A stretch of 34,335 bases of DNA from positions 1 through 34,335 of the forward strand of contig CALKWO010000383.1 of the NCBI GenBank assembly GCA_938003875.1. The letters are read 5' to 3'. Origin of the DNA: an uncultured bacterium. GTDB lineage: Bacteria; Planctomycetota; Uabimicrobiia; Uabimicrobiales; JABWCH01. Below are positions 1-7,945 of this stretch, piece by piece. The notes under the pieces were generated by a model. The model searched no databases. It was given only the letters and a program-made list of their open reading frames with translations, and had not been told where the DNA came from. Every line of letters begins with the position of its first letter. The stretch's first letter is position 1. The translations under genes were made by a program, and so were the position numbers.

Positions 1-1
1 T

Positions 2-727
2 GGTGCAGATATTGGTCAGGACGGCTTTGCACATCCATATCGAACATGCCTGTGGTCTGAAAGTTTCGGTTCAGAAGACAGTACAGAGATACTAAAAAAT
101 GGCCTTCCCCAGAAACTGCAAAATTTCCTCGAACCAGAAGAAAAGTTAGAGATGTTCTCTGTGAAAGTGCTGGCGAAATGCGCTTATAAAGACAGGACGA
201 TCCACTTCTATCCAGTAAGCAGCATAGAGCTATTGCTAAGAGCCTATTCCAAAGCCTTGATAGCAGGTGTACTCCAGAAAAACCAGGAGCATATAGGCAA
301 GAAGAGCATCCAGGTACAGACGACCTTGATTCGTTCGGTTCTGGCCTCCCTGATCTGCGAAGCATGCGATCTGAATCCCCAGGCTCAACAAAAGCTCCAA
401 AACACCTTCCGCAAAGACTTCTTCACGCAAGAGAGGCAACTTCTCCTCAATGCCTTGCGAATCCAAAACCCTGATCTGGATGACAGACAACAACAAGCCC
501 TGATAGCCCGAAGCTTTAGCTATGGCTACGAAGATGCCTTCACAAAAGAAGAATACAAGGCCTTACAAGGCAAACCCTATCCCCTCCACCAGCACATCGA
601 AAGCACTCAGACCAGAAGCAAACTCAGCCAATATCTCTTCCTGCTCTCAGGGCAGATTCTTGTACAGGAGCATTCTCTGGCTAAGGCTAGAGTGGATGTA
701 AGAGAGCTATTGCAGAGGATGGGTTAG
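2..727 (+). CDS. Unrecognised protein, C-terminal part (5' end outside window)
   Basis: The frame is open from base 2 with no stop, so the gene enters from outside the window. The first in-window ATG, at 152, is probably internal. About 241 residues are visible. They are hydrophilic, rich in Gln, Leu and Lys, and look mostly helical, with no signal peptide or membrane segment. I recognise no family motif. The stop is followed after about 45 bases by one copy of the 72-bp palindromic repeat and then by the MITE-like element that cuts hsdR. The gene is convergent with the hsdS/hsdR remnant. No function is assigned. It is judged real because of its length, the absence of stops and the ordinary codon use. 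Confidence 0.7.
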   Translation, partial: GADIGQDGFAHPYRTCLWSESFGSEDSTEILKNGLPQKLQNFLEPEEKLEMFSVKVLAKCAYKDRTIHFYPVSSIELLLRAYSKALIAGVLQKNQEHIGKKSIQVQTTLIRSVLASLICEACDLNPQAQQKLQNTFRKDFFTQERQLLLNALRIQNPDLDDRQQQALIARSFSYGYEDAFTKEEYKALQGKPYPLHQHIESTQTRSKLSQYLFLLSGQILVQEHSLAKARVDVRELLQRMG

Positions 728-770
728 AGGGAAAAACAATCCATCAGGTATTTAGCGGGTATGGAGCAAA

Positions 771-840
771 AGACGCAGGGATTGCGCTGGCGTTTGGCTT
801 TTGAGCAGACAGGGTATTCTTGGCGCAACCCTGCGGCTAC
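771..840 (+). repeat. 72-bp palindromic repeat, copy A
   Basis: One of five copies of a dispersed hairpin repeat. The arms GCAGGGATTGCGC and GCGCAACCCTGC can pair with one bulged A, leaving a loop of roughly 35-40 nt. The loop is diverged from the other copies while both arms are exact. It lies just downstream of the gene ending at 727. Confidence 0.85.
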
Positions 841-860
841 AGATCATTGCCAAAAAGCGA

Positions 861-1077
861 TTAGCGATGAGAATTAAATAACTTCCTCATAAGATTTCAC
901 CGCAGAGATGCAGAGTACGCAGAGAAGAAAAAAGAATAACGCAAAATATTGTCTCTGCTTCTGCGTATTATTCATATTTTTCATAGTATAATTTAAAATC
1001 TTCTCTTCTCTGCGATCTCTGCGCCTCTGCGGTAAATTTTTTTTCGAAATGGGGAAGTTATTTAATTCTGATTCCTT
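861..1077. mobile_element. MITE-like element, copy 1 (interrupts hsdR)
   Basis: About 215 bp with long imperfect terminal inverted repeats and no transposase. The outer arms read AGAATTAAATAACTTCC and, at the other end, GGGGAAGTTATTTAATTCT. Inside them sit complementary blocks built on CCGCAGAG and CTCTGCGG. The right end, TTAATTCTGATTCC at 1062-1075, is identical to the right end of copy 2 at 17693-17706. The hsdR reading frame loses family resemblance where the element begins. A non-autonomous element is inferred; the exact target-site duplication is not clear. Confidence 0.7.
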
Positions 1078-1170
1078 ATTGCTTAGTGCATATTGGTTAG
1101 GATAGCCCAGCTTCTCTAAAAGCTCAATGGCAAGGGATTCTATGGCAGACTCGGTGATCTTCGGACTCAC
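1078..1170 (-). pseudogene. hsdR: hsdR N-terminal remnant (type I restriction endonuclease)
   Basis: The start codon at 1170 overlaps the hsdS stop by four bases (ATGA), the usual translational coupling in type I operons. The first ~23 residues, with the stretch TESAIESLAIELLEKLGY, match the well-known start of HsdR restriction subunits. HsdR is normally about 1000 residues. Here the similarity ends after about 30 codons, where the MITE-like element begins, and the frame then runs through repeat sequence to a stop at 874. No later part of hsdR is seen on the far side (728-860), which holds only another repeat. The nuclease is therefore gone, by insertion and probably deletion. Confidence 0.75.
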
Positions 1171-2354
1171 AGGCTTACCCTCACTTCCCCGCTCATGAGC
1201 TTGGGCAGGAGCGTATCTCGGAGGGCGGATAGGGTGCGGATTTGAGTAGCGTTAAAAAATATTTTATCAATCCATGGTTTAACAGTATTTTCAAATTCAT
1301 CTATTAATTTCTTTGGAGGAATAATAATTGCAAGAGATTTCATTGATTCTTGATTCAAGCCTGGCTGTACAGAGTTAGTGTTGAGCTGAGCTAATTCATC
1401 TTCCTGTAAGAGAAAATACAAAAAAAATTGATTCAATTTATCATTACATCGCAAGATGAATACATGTTCATTGATAGTACAAACATTATAAGGGAAGTTA
1501 CATCCAAACATTCCTTTTCTGCCTACGTATGCACCATCTTTATATATCAAAACATCATAATCACGTACTATTCCTCTCTTCATAGATTCAAAAAAATCTT
1601 GTGATATGAATTTCGTTTTTGTGTAATCATACTGACCAATGCCATTTATATTTTCTGCACCAATACTAGGAATTCCAAATTTTAAATCAGGATTAATCCC
1701 TCCTTTGGGTCTACTGCCTGATTCAATTAAAAAAAGAACATCTCCTAAGTTTCCTTCCGTCCAATCCTCTTCCGCTTCCTCCACAAACCACTGCCGAAAG
1801 AGCGTTTCGGCCATAGATTCCAGTGTTTTGTTCTCACGGTGCAGCAAGTCTATTTTGTCATCCAGGCTGGAAAGCACAGAAGCAATCGCACGCTGTTCGG
1901 GTAAGGGTGGGAGAAGAATGGGAAGATTTTCTATATCTGAAGGCTTCAGCGATGGATATGCTGAAGTTGAGCCTTCAGCAATCGAATCAAGCATTTCGAC
2001 TATATCTTTCAATGTCAATAAATTGTATATGAAAGCTGGATCTGCCAATTCTTTTTTAGTTTCAATAACCACAAATCCTGTTGAAACTACAAGATTGTCT
2101 TGAGGATAAAGAATATATCCGTAATGTCTCTGGATGGGTCTAACCGTTGAATAAACAATATCACATTTTTTTACAAGCCGTTTTGCCCTACTTGGTGCTG
2201 ATTTTAATGAATATTCTTGGAAAGAATCAATTTTGCCACAAGTGATTGAGCCTGTATCTAAATATAGAATAGTCTCATAAGGATAATTTTTTGTTATGCT
2301 TTGAGCATTGGTTATTATCACTTCCCCCAATTTGTATTCCTTCCACTCGCTCAT
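1167..2354 (-). CDS. hsdS: Type I restriction-modification specificity subunit HsdS
   Basis: This subunit gives a type I restriction-modification complex its DNA target and acts with HsdM and HsdR in the cytoplasm. The 395-residue length is typical. It shows two target-recognition domains: residues ~1-150, opening with WKEYKLGEV, and ~195-340, opening with WTEGNLGDV. Each is followed by a conserved helical spacer: LPPLPEQRAIASVLSSLDDK with ETLFRQWFVE in the middle, and IPPKKLIDEF to LPKLMSGEV at the end. An AAGGTGAGG-like ribosome site lies about 5 bases before the ATG at 2354. The second recognition domain is visibly AT-rich, as is common in exchanged domains. No hsdM lies upstream (2355-2759 has no gene), and hsdR survives only as a fragment, so this subunit looks orphaned. 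It could still serve a methylase elsewhere. Confidence 0.93.
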   Translation of the reverse strand: MSEWKEYKLGEVIITNAQSITKNYPYETILYLDTGSITCGKIDSFQEYSLKSAPSRAKRLVKKCDIVYSTVRPIQRHYGYILYPQDNLVVSTGFVVIETKKELADPAFIYNLLTLKDIVEMLDSIAEGSTSAYPSLKPSDIENLPILLPPLPEQRAIASVLSSLDDKIDLLHRENKTLESMAETLFRQWFVEEAEEDWTEGNLGDVLFLIESGSRPKGGINPDLKFGIPSIGAENINGIGQYDYTKTKFISQDFFESMKRGIVRDYDVLIYKDGAYVGRKGMFGCNFPYNVCTINEHVFILRCNDKLNQFFLYFLLQEDELAQLNTNSVQPGLNQESMKSLAIIIPPKKLIDEFENTVKPWIDKIFFNATQIRTLSALRDTLLPKLMSGEVRVSL

Positions 2355-2483
2355 GCCAACCTCACCTTTCCTAGATTTTCCCTTATTTTATATCCTGATC
2401 AACCATAGACTACTCGCTGAACAAAAATTGCTTTTTGGTTGTAGGCAAATCCTGTGAAATGATTTTCCAGATAATGGTTAATT

Positions 2484-2563
2484 GGCATCGGTCCAAAAAA
2501 CGATAGAAGCCTATAGATTCAGATAAAAGTCCATCGAACCCTACATCATTTTGGACCGATGCC
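2484..2563. repeat. Inverted repeat, 15-bp perfect arms
   Basis: The arm GGCATCGGTCCAAAA at 2484-2498 is the exact reverse complement of TTTTGGACCGATGCC at 2549-2563, with a 50-nt spacer. It has no T-run of terminator type and no ORF. It looks like a small MITE-like element or a relic of one. No second copy is seen in this window. Confidence 0.6.
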
Positions 2564-2587
2564 CAAAAAATATTATTTCCCTTTTTT

Positions 2588-2621
2588 CCTTCGTGTTCTT
2601 CGCGTCCTTCGTGGTGAAAAA
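2588..2621 (-). repeat. CACGAAGG-type 9-bp tandem repeat
   Basis: Read on the minus strand this is three units of about 9 bp: CACGAAGGA, CGCGAAGAA, CACGAAGG. A related stretch sits inside MITE-like copy 2 at 17563-17592, so the module recurs in different surroundings. From memory, such CACGAAG repeats occur in many unrelated bacterial genomes; that is not checked here. Confidence 0.6.
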
Positions 2622-2759
2622 TATTGGTTACACTGAAGTCTCTGCTTGAGCGCAATACCAGTTACGCCCTTCGATAACTTTATAACGAGTTTCATAAATT
2701 GAGAAAAAGTTTGCCTTATGCAGAAAAAACGAATCTATCATTGTTTTCTAACACGTCTC

Positions 2760-3806
2760 TTAGCAAATTCTGGGTAATAGCTCGCCAGGGGGGAGGTCTA
2801 CCAGTCTTGTCCCACCAATAGGGGTTTTCAGCATGACGGGGAATGCTTGTTTTTCCAGGACACGACCTATAATAGCACAGTCGTGAGTTAAAGGAAAAGA
2901 ACGTAAATACGCAAGAAATTTCGCTGTGTCCAAAGGATTTTGCTCAGGAAGGATGGCGATAAAGCGTCCTTCGCAGGCAATGCCCAGGGGATCCATGCCT
3001 AAAAATGAACAGGCTCCTTGAACAACATCGGGAATAGGAATATCTTCCTGGTTCAGCAGAATCGAGACATGGGATGCTTTTGCAATTTCATTCAGTACAG
3101 CAGCGCAACCTCCGCGAGTACAATCCCGTAGAGTGTGTACATCAGGCCTGATTCTCAACAACTCTTCTACAATGGAATGGAGAGGAGCGCAATCGCTGAT
3201 GGCCTGGGATGCAAAATGCAGATTTTTACGAGATGCCAGTATGGCAATTCCATGCAGACCAATCCCTCCGCTCATAAAAACAACATCCCCTGGCTTGGCA
3301 TAGGTTGCGGAGATATTTCTTCCCTCAGGGACTATGCCAATTCCCGCAGTGTTGATAAAAATTCCATCCGCTTTACCTTTTTCTACTACCTTAGTATCTC
3401 CACAGGCTATTCTTAAATCTGTCTTCTGGCATGTTTCATAAACAGACCGCAAAATTCTTTTCAGTTGGACAACACTAAATCCTTCTTCGATAATCAAAGA
3501 AACAGAAATAAGCCTGGGAATTGCTCCCATCATAGCCAGGTCATTGACCGTGCCACATACCGAAAGCTTCCCTATATCGCCTCCTGGGAATTCCAGAGGC
3601 TGAACCACGAAAGAATCCGTTGTAAAAGCCAGCTTTCCTGAAGGCTGTTCCTGAAAAAAATCTTGTACTTTTATAGTGTAGGCATCTTCCATAGAGTTAC
3701 AATTTCCAGGACAAAGTTCTGGCAGCACGATTTCCTGAAGCATATCTTCCAGACCTTTTCCACTTCCATGCGATAGTTTGATTTGTTCTAAGCTAGAGAG
3801 TATCAT
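2760..3806 (-). CDS. hypE: Hydrogenase maturation protein HypE
   Basis: HypE dehydrates the carbamoyl group that HypF places on its C-terminal cysteine, giving the thiocyanate from which the CN ligands of [NiFe] hydrogenase are made. It acts in the cytoplasm with HypF, HypC and HypD. The family's C-terminal signature is intact: GGTRLVDLPPGELLPRIC, ending in the acceptor Cys. The AIR-synthase-like core carries TTDSFVV (~62), FPGGDIGKL, CGTVNDLAMMGA and IIEEGF. The frame is open to an ATG at 3893. I place the start at 3806, which leaves 348 residues, because HypE proteins begin just before the (L)(A/S)HGSG motif; 3821 is also possible. The HGSGG motif reads HGSGK here. No hydrogenase or other hyp gene is in the window. 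Confidence 0.93.
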   Translation of the reverse strand: MILSSLEQIKLSHGSGKGLEDMLQEIVLPELCPGNCNSMEDAYTIKVQDFFQEQPSGKLAFTTDSFVVQPLEFPGGDIGKLSVCGTVNDLAMMGAIPRLISVSLIIEEGFSVVQLKRILRSVYETCQKTDLRIACGDTKVVEKGKADGIFINTAGIGIVPEGRNISATYAKPGDVVFMSGGIGLHGIAILASRKNLHFASQAISDCAPLHSIVEELLRIRPDVHTLRDCTRGGCAAVLNEIAKASHVSILLNQEDIPIPDVVQGACSFLGMDPLGIACEGRFIAILPEQNPLDTAKFLAYLRSFPLTHDCAIIGRVLEKQAFPVMLKTPIGGTRLVDLPPGELLPRIC

Positions 3807-3987
3807 CTTGTATTTACCCATTTTTATGAAAAGTACCAGGGCGTTTCGAATAGCACCATTGCCCGCTTGACTGTTATGCAATTTAAGATCCATTGCCCAA
3901 TAGACAAAAAAATACCATAAATCAATATAAAGTCAATATTTTTCCCTATAGATTTTAGGGTGCAAGGAAAAAAATATGAGAAAAGCC

Positions 3988-4016
3988 TTGTTTTTTTAGA
4001 TTTGCTGCGTTAGTAT
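3988..4016 (+). promoter_or_regulatory. Possible promoter of the AsmA-like gene
   Basis: TTGTTT (3988-3993) and TAGTAT (4011-4016) are 17 bp apart and lie about 70 bp before the start codon at 4086, in an AT-rich divergent intergenic region. Each box matches the sigma-70 consensus at only 3 or 4 of 6 positions, so this is a weak call. Confidence 0.25.
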
Positions 4017-4085
4017 AGAAAATGTCGAGTGGTTGTAGCTTTTTTAAAAAATTATAAAATTTTATTTTTTTTCTAGGAGAAAATT

Positions 4086-7000
4086 ATGTCAGAAGCACCT
4101 TTGGTTCCTCCCAAAAAAAGAAGAATATGTCTGAAAATTTTAGGGGGGTTAGCAGCCTTGTTTATTATCGTTCTGGTTTGCATTCCTTTCATCACTTCTC
4201 TATGTATTCCTATGGTGAATTCTAGTATAGAGCAAATCACAGGACGGCAAAGCTCCATTCGGGATATGTCTTTAAACCTCCTGAGTTCCAAGATGTTCCT
4301 TTATGATTTGCATATCAAGGAAAAAGAAGGCACAGAGGATTTTCTGAGGTTGGATAAGGTAGAGATTGATTTTTCTATCTTGCCTGCTCTATTTGGTAAA
4401 TGGGAACTTCCCAAATTGGAAGTTTCAGGACTCTTTTTACGGGTCGTTCGTGACCAGGAAGGACACTTTAATTTCCAATCCATACAGGAGCATATAGTTC
4501 AGGAAGAAAAAGAGCCTAAGGTGAAGCAGCCTTTAGTAGAAAAGAAAGCCGAGAAAAAAGCCATCGTATTGCCTAAGGTTCTTGCAAAAATTTTATTGAA
4601 CAATATCAACCTGTGGATAGAAGACAAAGTAGAAAAATCCCATCTGGAAATCAAGAATTTCTGTTTTTCTCTGGATGTAAATGGTTTTGATAAAATTACC
4701 TATGCTTCTTCCTGGGATAAAGCAGAATTTCAGTCCCAGAAAGCAAAAAACCTGGTTGCTGGCCTTTTATACAAGCTAGGAGGCGAAGCATCCGTAGAGA
4801 TGAAAGAAGGCAAAGTTGTTTTCCATTCTAAAGGGGATCTGGTCTTTTCGGATATTTACGCCAGGGGTTTTGCCCAAAAAGATCTGGCACTAAATCCTAT
4901 CCGTCTTTCTCATGATTTCAGCCTGAATATGCTTAGCGGTGCTATGGATGGAAAGGCAAGCTTTACTTCAGACTATTTTTCTGTAGCCATGAGCGATCTG
5001 AAAATTTCAGATTTGCAAAAAATACAAGAGCAACTCTCTGAGACTTCAGATACCATAGACAAAGAAAAAATCCAGCATCTTCTTGCTACTTTACCAATAC
5101 AAGGCTGGAAGGGAAAAATAGAAGGTTGGCTTTCTTTGGATAAATTCAAACAGGATTTCGGAGAGTTCATTGCCTCTACAAGCCAAAAAGCCATTGGGGA
5201 TTTTGGTGGAAAACTTGTTTTTTCCATGGAGCTAGAAGGCAAAGAAAATTCCGTTCTGGAGCTGAGGCAAAAAGGAGATATAAGCAATCTGTATGTCTCT
5301 GGCCAAATGCCTTCCCAGAAGACCTACAAAGTTTCGTTGCTGCAAATAGCAAAAGAGATTTTTGTTCAACTGGATCTTAAAAACAGAAGCTTTATGAATC
5401 GTTTTGATTATACAATCAAGGCAGACGAAAGCTCTGTACTTGCTTCGATTCAGCAAGAAAGCAAAGTGGAAAAACTATGGGAATCCTCTCCTCTGGAAAT
5501 CAAGCTTTTCCAATATAGCTTCCTCTTAGACCTGGATGTTCTCAATAAAGTCTTAGCGGATTTGATGCCACAAAATACCCAAATCAAAGGCAAAATAGAG
5601 CAATCAGACACTCTGACCTTTGAAATTATTGAAGGGGCTAAGCTCACTGGTAAAACCAATATATCTGCTCAGGTTCTTGCTCCTGGCAAAGAGAACCTTC
5701 CTGCCATCATGATCCAGGGAGAAAGAGACATTGAGGCTGTGCTGGATTCAAAATACAGTCTGAAAAAGCTAAATATCAAAAAATTCGGACAGAAGACACA
5801 AAGAAGCGAGCTTTTGCAGTTCAGCAGCAAAGGGGAAATTGATCTGGAAAGCGATCAGGAACAGGCTCTGGAACTCAGTTTCAAAATTGTGCTAAAAGAG
5901 TTGCAGCCCTATCTGGATGTTTTGGCGCAAGGCATGAAGATCAAGGGGAATATCACCCATGCAATGAAAATCAGCAAGAAAGAAGATACACTACAAATAC
6001 AATCACAAGGACAGCTTGTAGACTTTGGCATGATTGTAGAACAAAACCAGGATCGCACCACTATAGCTGTCAAAGAAGCAAAATGGGGAAACGACATCTC
6101 TGGAAGAATCAAGGAGAAGCAAATCTCTGACCTGGCAATCCAGAAACTTTTTTTCCATCATCCAGCCTTTATGGCAGACATTTCTGGCAATCTAAAGAAA
6201 GACGCTTATGATGATTCTTTCAAGCACACGATCCAGTGTAAAGTAGATGTCCCCAAAATAGACCTGCCAGGACTCAAAGCCCTTGTAACCACAAGGAAAG
6301 GCAAGACACCTCTGGAAAAAATAGAGAAAATAGAAAAAGTAAGAGAAAAAATACAGCCTGATCCGAATAAGCCTCTTGCTATTCTTACAAAAGCACAGAG
6401 AGAGCAGCTTAAACAATGGGGACTGAATCTGGAAATTGCCATCCATCAGATCATTCTCGACAGCGCAAATCAAGTGAAAGATTTGAACACAAAGATAACC
6501 TTCAATCATGAAGCATCGGATAACCATTTTTATCTAACAACGATAGGCAAAACCAATACGGGAACTATTGACATCAAAGGGAATGGAAATTTAAACCAGG
6601 ATCATCCTGAATTTGAATTTACCTATGACCTGGATAAAATTCCTTATATCGTAGAATTGTTTGAACCAGCAGGAGAAAAAATACAAAGCATCATGCCCTT
6701 CCCCTTAATAGAGAAAATGAAGATGGACCCTGCTGAGATCCGCTTTACGGTAAAAGGAGATACAAAATGGCAGGGATTAGATCCTCGCTGCATTAAAAAA
6801 AGCCTTTTGGGCGGCAAAAATACTTTCCAGCTTTCCAAAGGCAAATTCGATCTTGGCTTTGATTTTGCTAAATATTTGGACACAAAAAATTTAGAAAAAG
6901 AGATGGAAAGCCATATTGCACCTATGAAGAATACACTTGACCTTCTGAAAGGCCAGGAAAATACTCAGAATGCAAGCATCAAGTCAGCGCAAGAAAAAAT

Positions 7001-7640
7001 TCAACAGATTCAAGCCAAAATAGATGATCTGGAATCCAAGAGAAAAGATGCTCTAGGCTTAATCGAGAAGCTTAAACCCCTGGCACAGTGGAATCCCATG
7101 ACCAAATCCAAACTACAAGAAGCAGAACAAAAGCTAGATGGATATGGAAAGCAGATCAACGATTACAAAAATCAGCAAGGCCCTTTGTCTCAATCTATGA
7201 ACCAGGTTAAAGCCAAAATCGCAGATATTCAAAAGCAGATGCAGGAAACACAGGCTAAAATGCAGTCTGCAAAAGAGGAATTTCTAAAAAAAATGCGTTT
7301 TGACAATCCTTTTGCCTTTGAATTCGATGCCTTCACTCTTGCCTTTACTATGGAAAACAATAAACCATGGGATAAGCAAGGCACTCTGCAAGAGCTTTCT
7401 CCTTATTCTTTCAGCAAAATAAATTATGTAGAAGTAACCTTCTCCCCTTCTGAGAGGAATGTTCTCAAGATCACAGGCTGGATCAGTCTGGATGGAAAGT
7501 ATCACCTCAGCTTTATGCCACCTAAAGAAAATATAGATAAGCTATCCCAAAGCGTTCCCTGGTTAGCTCAGTCTATTCAGGAACAAGGCGGGGTCATTAT
7601 GAGTTCTGAAGGAATGAAGCCCAATCCTATGGGAAAATAA
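4086..7640 (+). CDS. AsmA/DUF748-like membrane-anchored protein with coiled coil
   Basis: This 1184-residue protein has one N-terminal membrane segment (~14-40) after a Lys/Arg-rich start, so the bulk should lie in the periplasm. Residues ~75-120, with DKVEIDF, LPALFGKWELPKLEVSGL and the DQEGHFNF phrase, are typical of AsmA/DUF748-type proteins, which form long beta-bridges and are linked to outer-membrane assembly or lipid transport. Most of the remainder alternates short beta-like strands. Near the C-terminus, about 970-1070, there is a long Gln/Lys-rich coiled coil (QEKIQQIQAKIDDLESKR and so on). A last beta-rich part follows. An AGGAGA ribosome site sits at 4075-4080. The gene stands alone, divergent from hypE. 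The AsmA-like assignment is by sequence feel; the substrate is unknown. Confidence 0.75.
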   Translation: MSEAPLVPPKKRRICLKILGGLAALFIIVLVCIPFITSLCIPMVNSSIEQITGRQSSIRDMSLNLLSSKMFLYDLHIKEKEGTEDFLRLDKVEIDFSILPALFGKWELPKLEVSGLFLRVVRDQEGHFNFQSIQEHIVQEEKEPKVKQPLVEKKAEKKAIVLPKVLAKILLNNINLWIEDKVEKSHLEIKNFCFSLDVNGFDKITYASSWDKAEFQSQKAKNLVAGLLYKLGGEASVEMKEGKVVFHSKGDLVFSDIYARGFAQKDLALNPIRLSHDFSLNMLSGAMDGKASFTSDYFSVAMSDLKISDLQKIQEQLSETSDTIDKEKIQHLLATLPIQGWKGKIEGWLSLDKFKQDFGEFIASTSQKAIGDFGGKLVFSMELEGKENSVLELRQKGDISNLYVSGQMPSQKTYKVSLLQIAKEIFVQLDLKNRSFMNRFDYTIKADESSVLASIQQESKVEKLWESSPLEIKLFQYSFLLDLDVLNKVLADLMPQNTQIKGKIEQSDTLTFEIIEGAKLTGKTNISAQVLAPGKENLPAIMIQGERDIEAVLDSKYSLKKLNIKKFGQKTQRSELLQFSSKGEIDLESDQEQALELSFKIVLKELQPYLDVLAQGMKIKGNITHAMKISKKEDTLQIQSQGQLVDFGMIVEQNQDRTTIAVKEAKWGNDISGRIKEKQISDLAIQKLFFHHPAFMADISGNLKKDAYDDSFKHTIQCKVDVPKIDLPGLKALVTTRKGKTPLEKIEKIEKVREKIQPDPNKPLAILTKAQREQLKQWGLNLEIAIHQIILDSANQVKDLNTKITFNHEASDNHFYLTTIGKTNTGTIDIKGNGNLNQDHPEFEFTYDLDKIPYIVELFEPAGEKIQSIMPFPLIEKMKMDPAEIRFTVKGDTKWQGLDPRCIKKSLLGGKNTFQLSKGKFDLGFDFAKYLDTKNLEKEMESHIAPMKNTLDLLKGQENTQNASIKSAQEKIQQIQAKIDDLESKRKDALGLIEKLKPLAQWNPMTKSKLQEAEQKLDGYGKQINDYKNQQGPLSQSMNQVKAKIADIQKQMQETQAKMQSAKEEFLKKMRFDNPFAFEFDAFTLAFTMENNKPWDKQGTLQELSPYSFSKINYVEVTFSPSERNVLKITGWISLDGKYHLSFMPPKENIDKLSQSVPWLAQSIQEQGGVIMSSEGMKPNPMGK

Positions 7641-7878
7641 AAGACTGTTTTAGTCAAAATGTTATTGAACATATTTTCAAGAGAAGATTTAAATAGTGCC
7701 TTCTTTAAAAGTATGCTAGAACCGCAAAATGGAGTAGATGCTATTTCTATAGCACTACTCATTTTGCACAGGATCACTTTGACTAATACAGGAAAAATAA
7801 AAGACACTCGCAAAGTACCTGGTTTTGGTTTGTCTCTGAAAGATACTTTGACTACGTTCCAGAGATAAAAATTTTAAG

Positions 7879-7911
7879 CCACCAAGCACTGCTGCTGGTG
7901 GTTGTTTTATT
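7879..7911 (+). terminator. Terminator-like hairpin before the NRPS gene
   Basis: CCACCA and TGGTGG flank an 11-nt loop and are followed by TTGTTTTATT. The position suits termination of the AsmA-like gene's transcript. It ends about 23 bases before the NRPS ribosome site, so it could instead attenuate read-through into the NRPS gene. The T-run is interrupted by a G. Confidence 0.5.
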
Positions 7912-7933
7912 CTGGAAAAATCAGAAAATATAT

Positions 7934-7940
7934 AGGGGAG
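7934..7940 (+). promoter_or_regulatory. Ribosome binding site fixing the NRPS start
   Basis: AGGGGAG lies five bases before the ATG at 7946. The frame is open to 7898, but that upstream start overlaps the terminator-like hairpin and has no ribosome site, so 7946 is chosen. Confidence 0.75.
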
Positions 7941-7945
7941 TGAAG

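Larger units (their letters stand above)
2355..2759. other. Intergenic region with two short repeats, no gene
   Basis: This is the gap between hypE (ending at 2760) and the hsdS start, where hsdM would be expected. It contains an inverted repeat (2484-2563) and a CACGAAGG-type 9-bp tandem repeat (2588-2621). The only ORFs run through those repeats. The rest, 2626-2759, shows nothing I can identify. Confidence 0.6.
7641..7945. other. Intergenic region between AsmA-like gene and NRPS
   Basis: About 305 bases. There is a small hairpin just after the stop (GACT-GTTTT-AGTC, 7643-7656) and a stronger terminator-like hairpin near 7879-7903. A 69-codon ORF (7659-7868) has no ribosome site and no recognisable protein, so I do not call it a gene. 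Confidence 0.5.

Noticed and set aside
874..1080. Downstream part of the ORF that starts as hsdR
   Set aside because: The codons run through the MITE-like element's inverted repeats, so they are not protein-coding by descent.
1639..2103. 154-codon plus-strand ORF over hsdS
   Set aside because: Antisense shadow. hsdS on the minus strand has full family motifs.
2410..2655. 81-codon minus-strand ORF upstream of hsdS
   Set aside because: It is made of the two short repeats, with no protein family or ribosome site.
7659..7868. 69-codon ORF between the AsmA-like gene and the NRPS
   Set aside because: No ribosome site, no recognisable motif, and an overlapping opposite-strand ORF of similar size. 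Not convincing as a gene.
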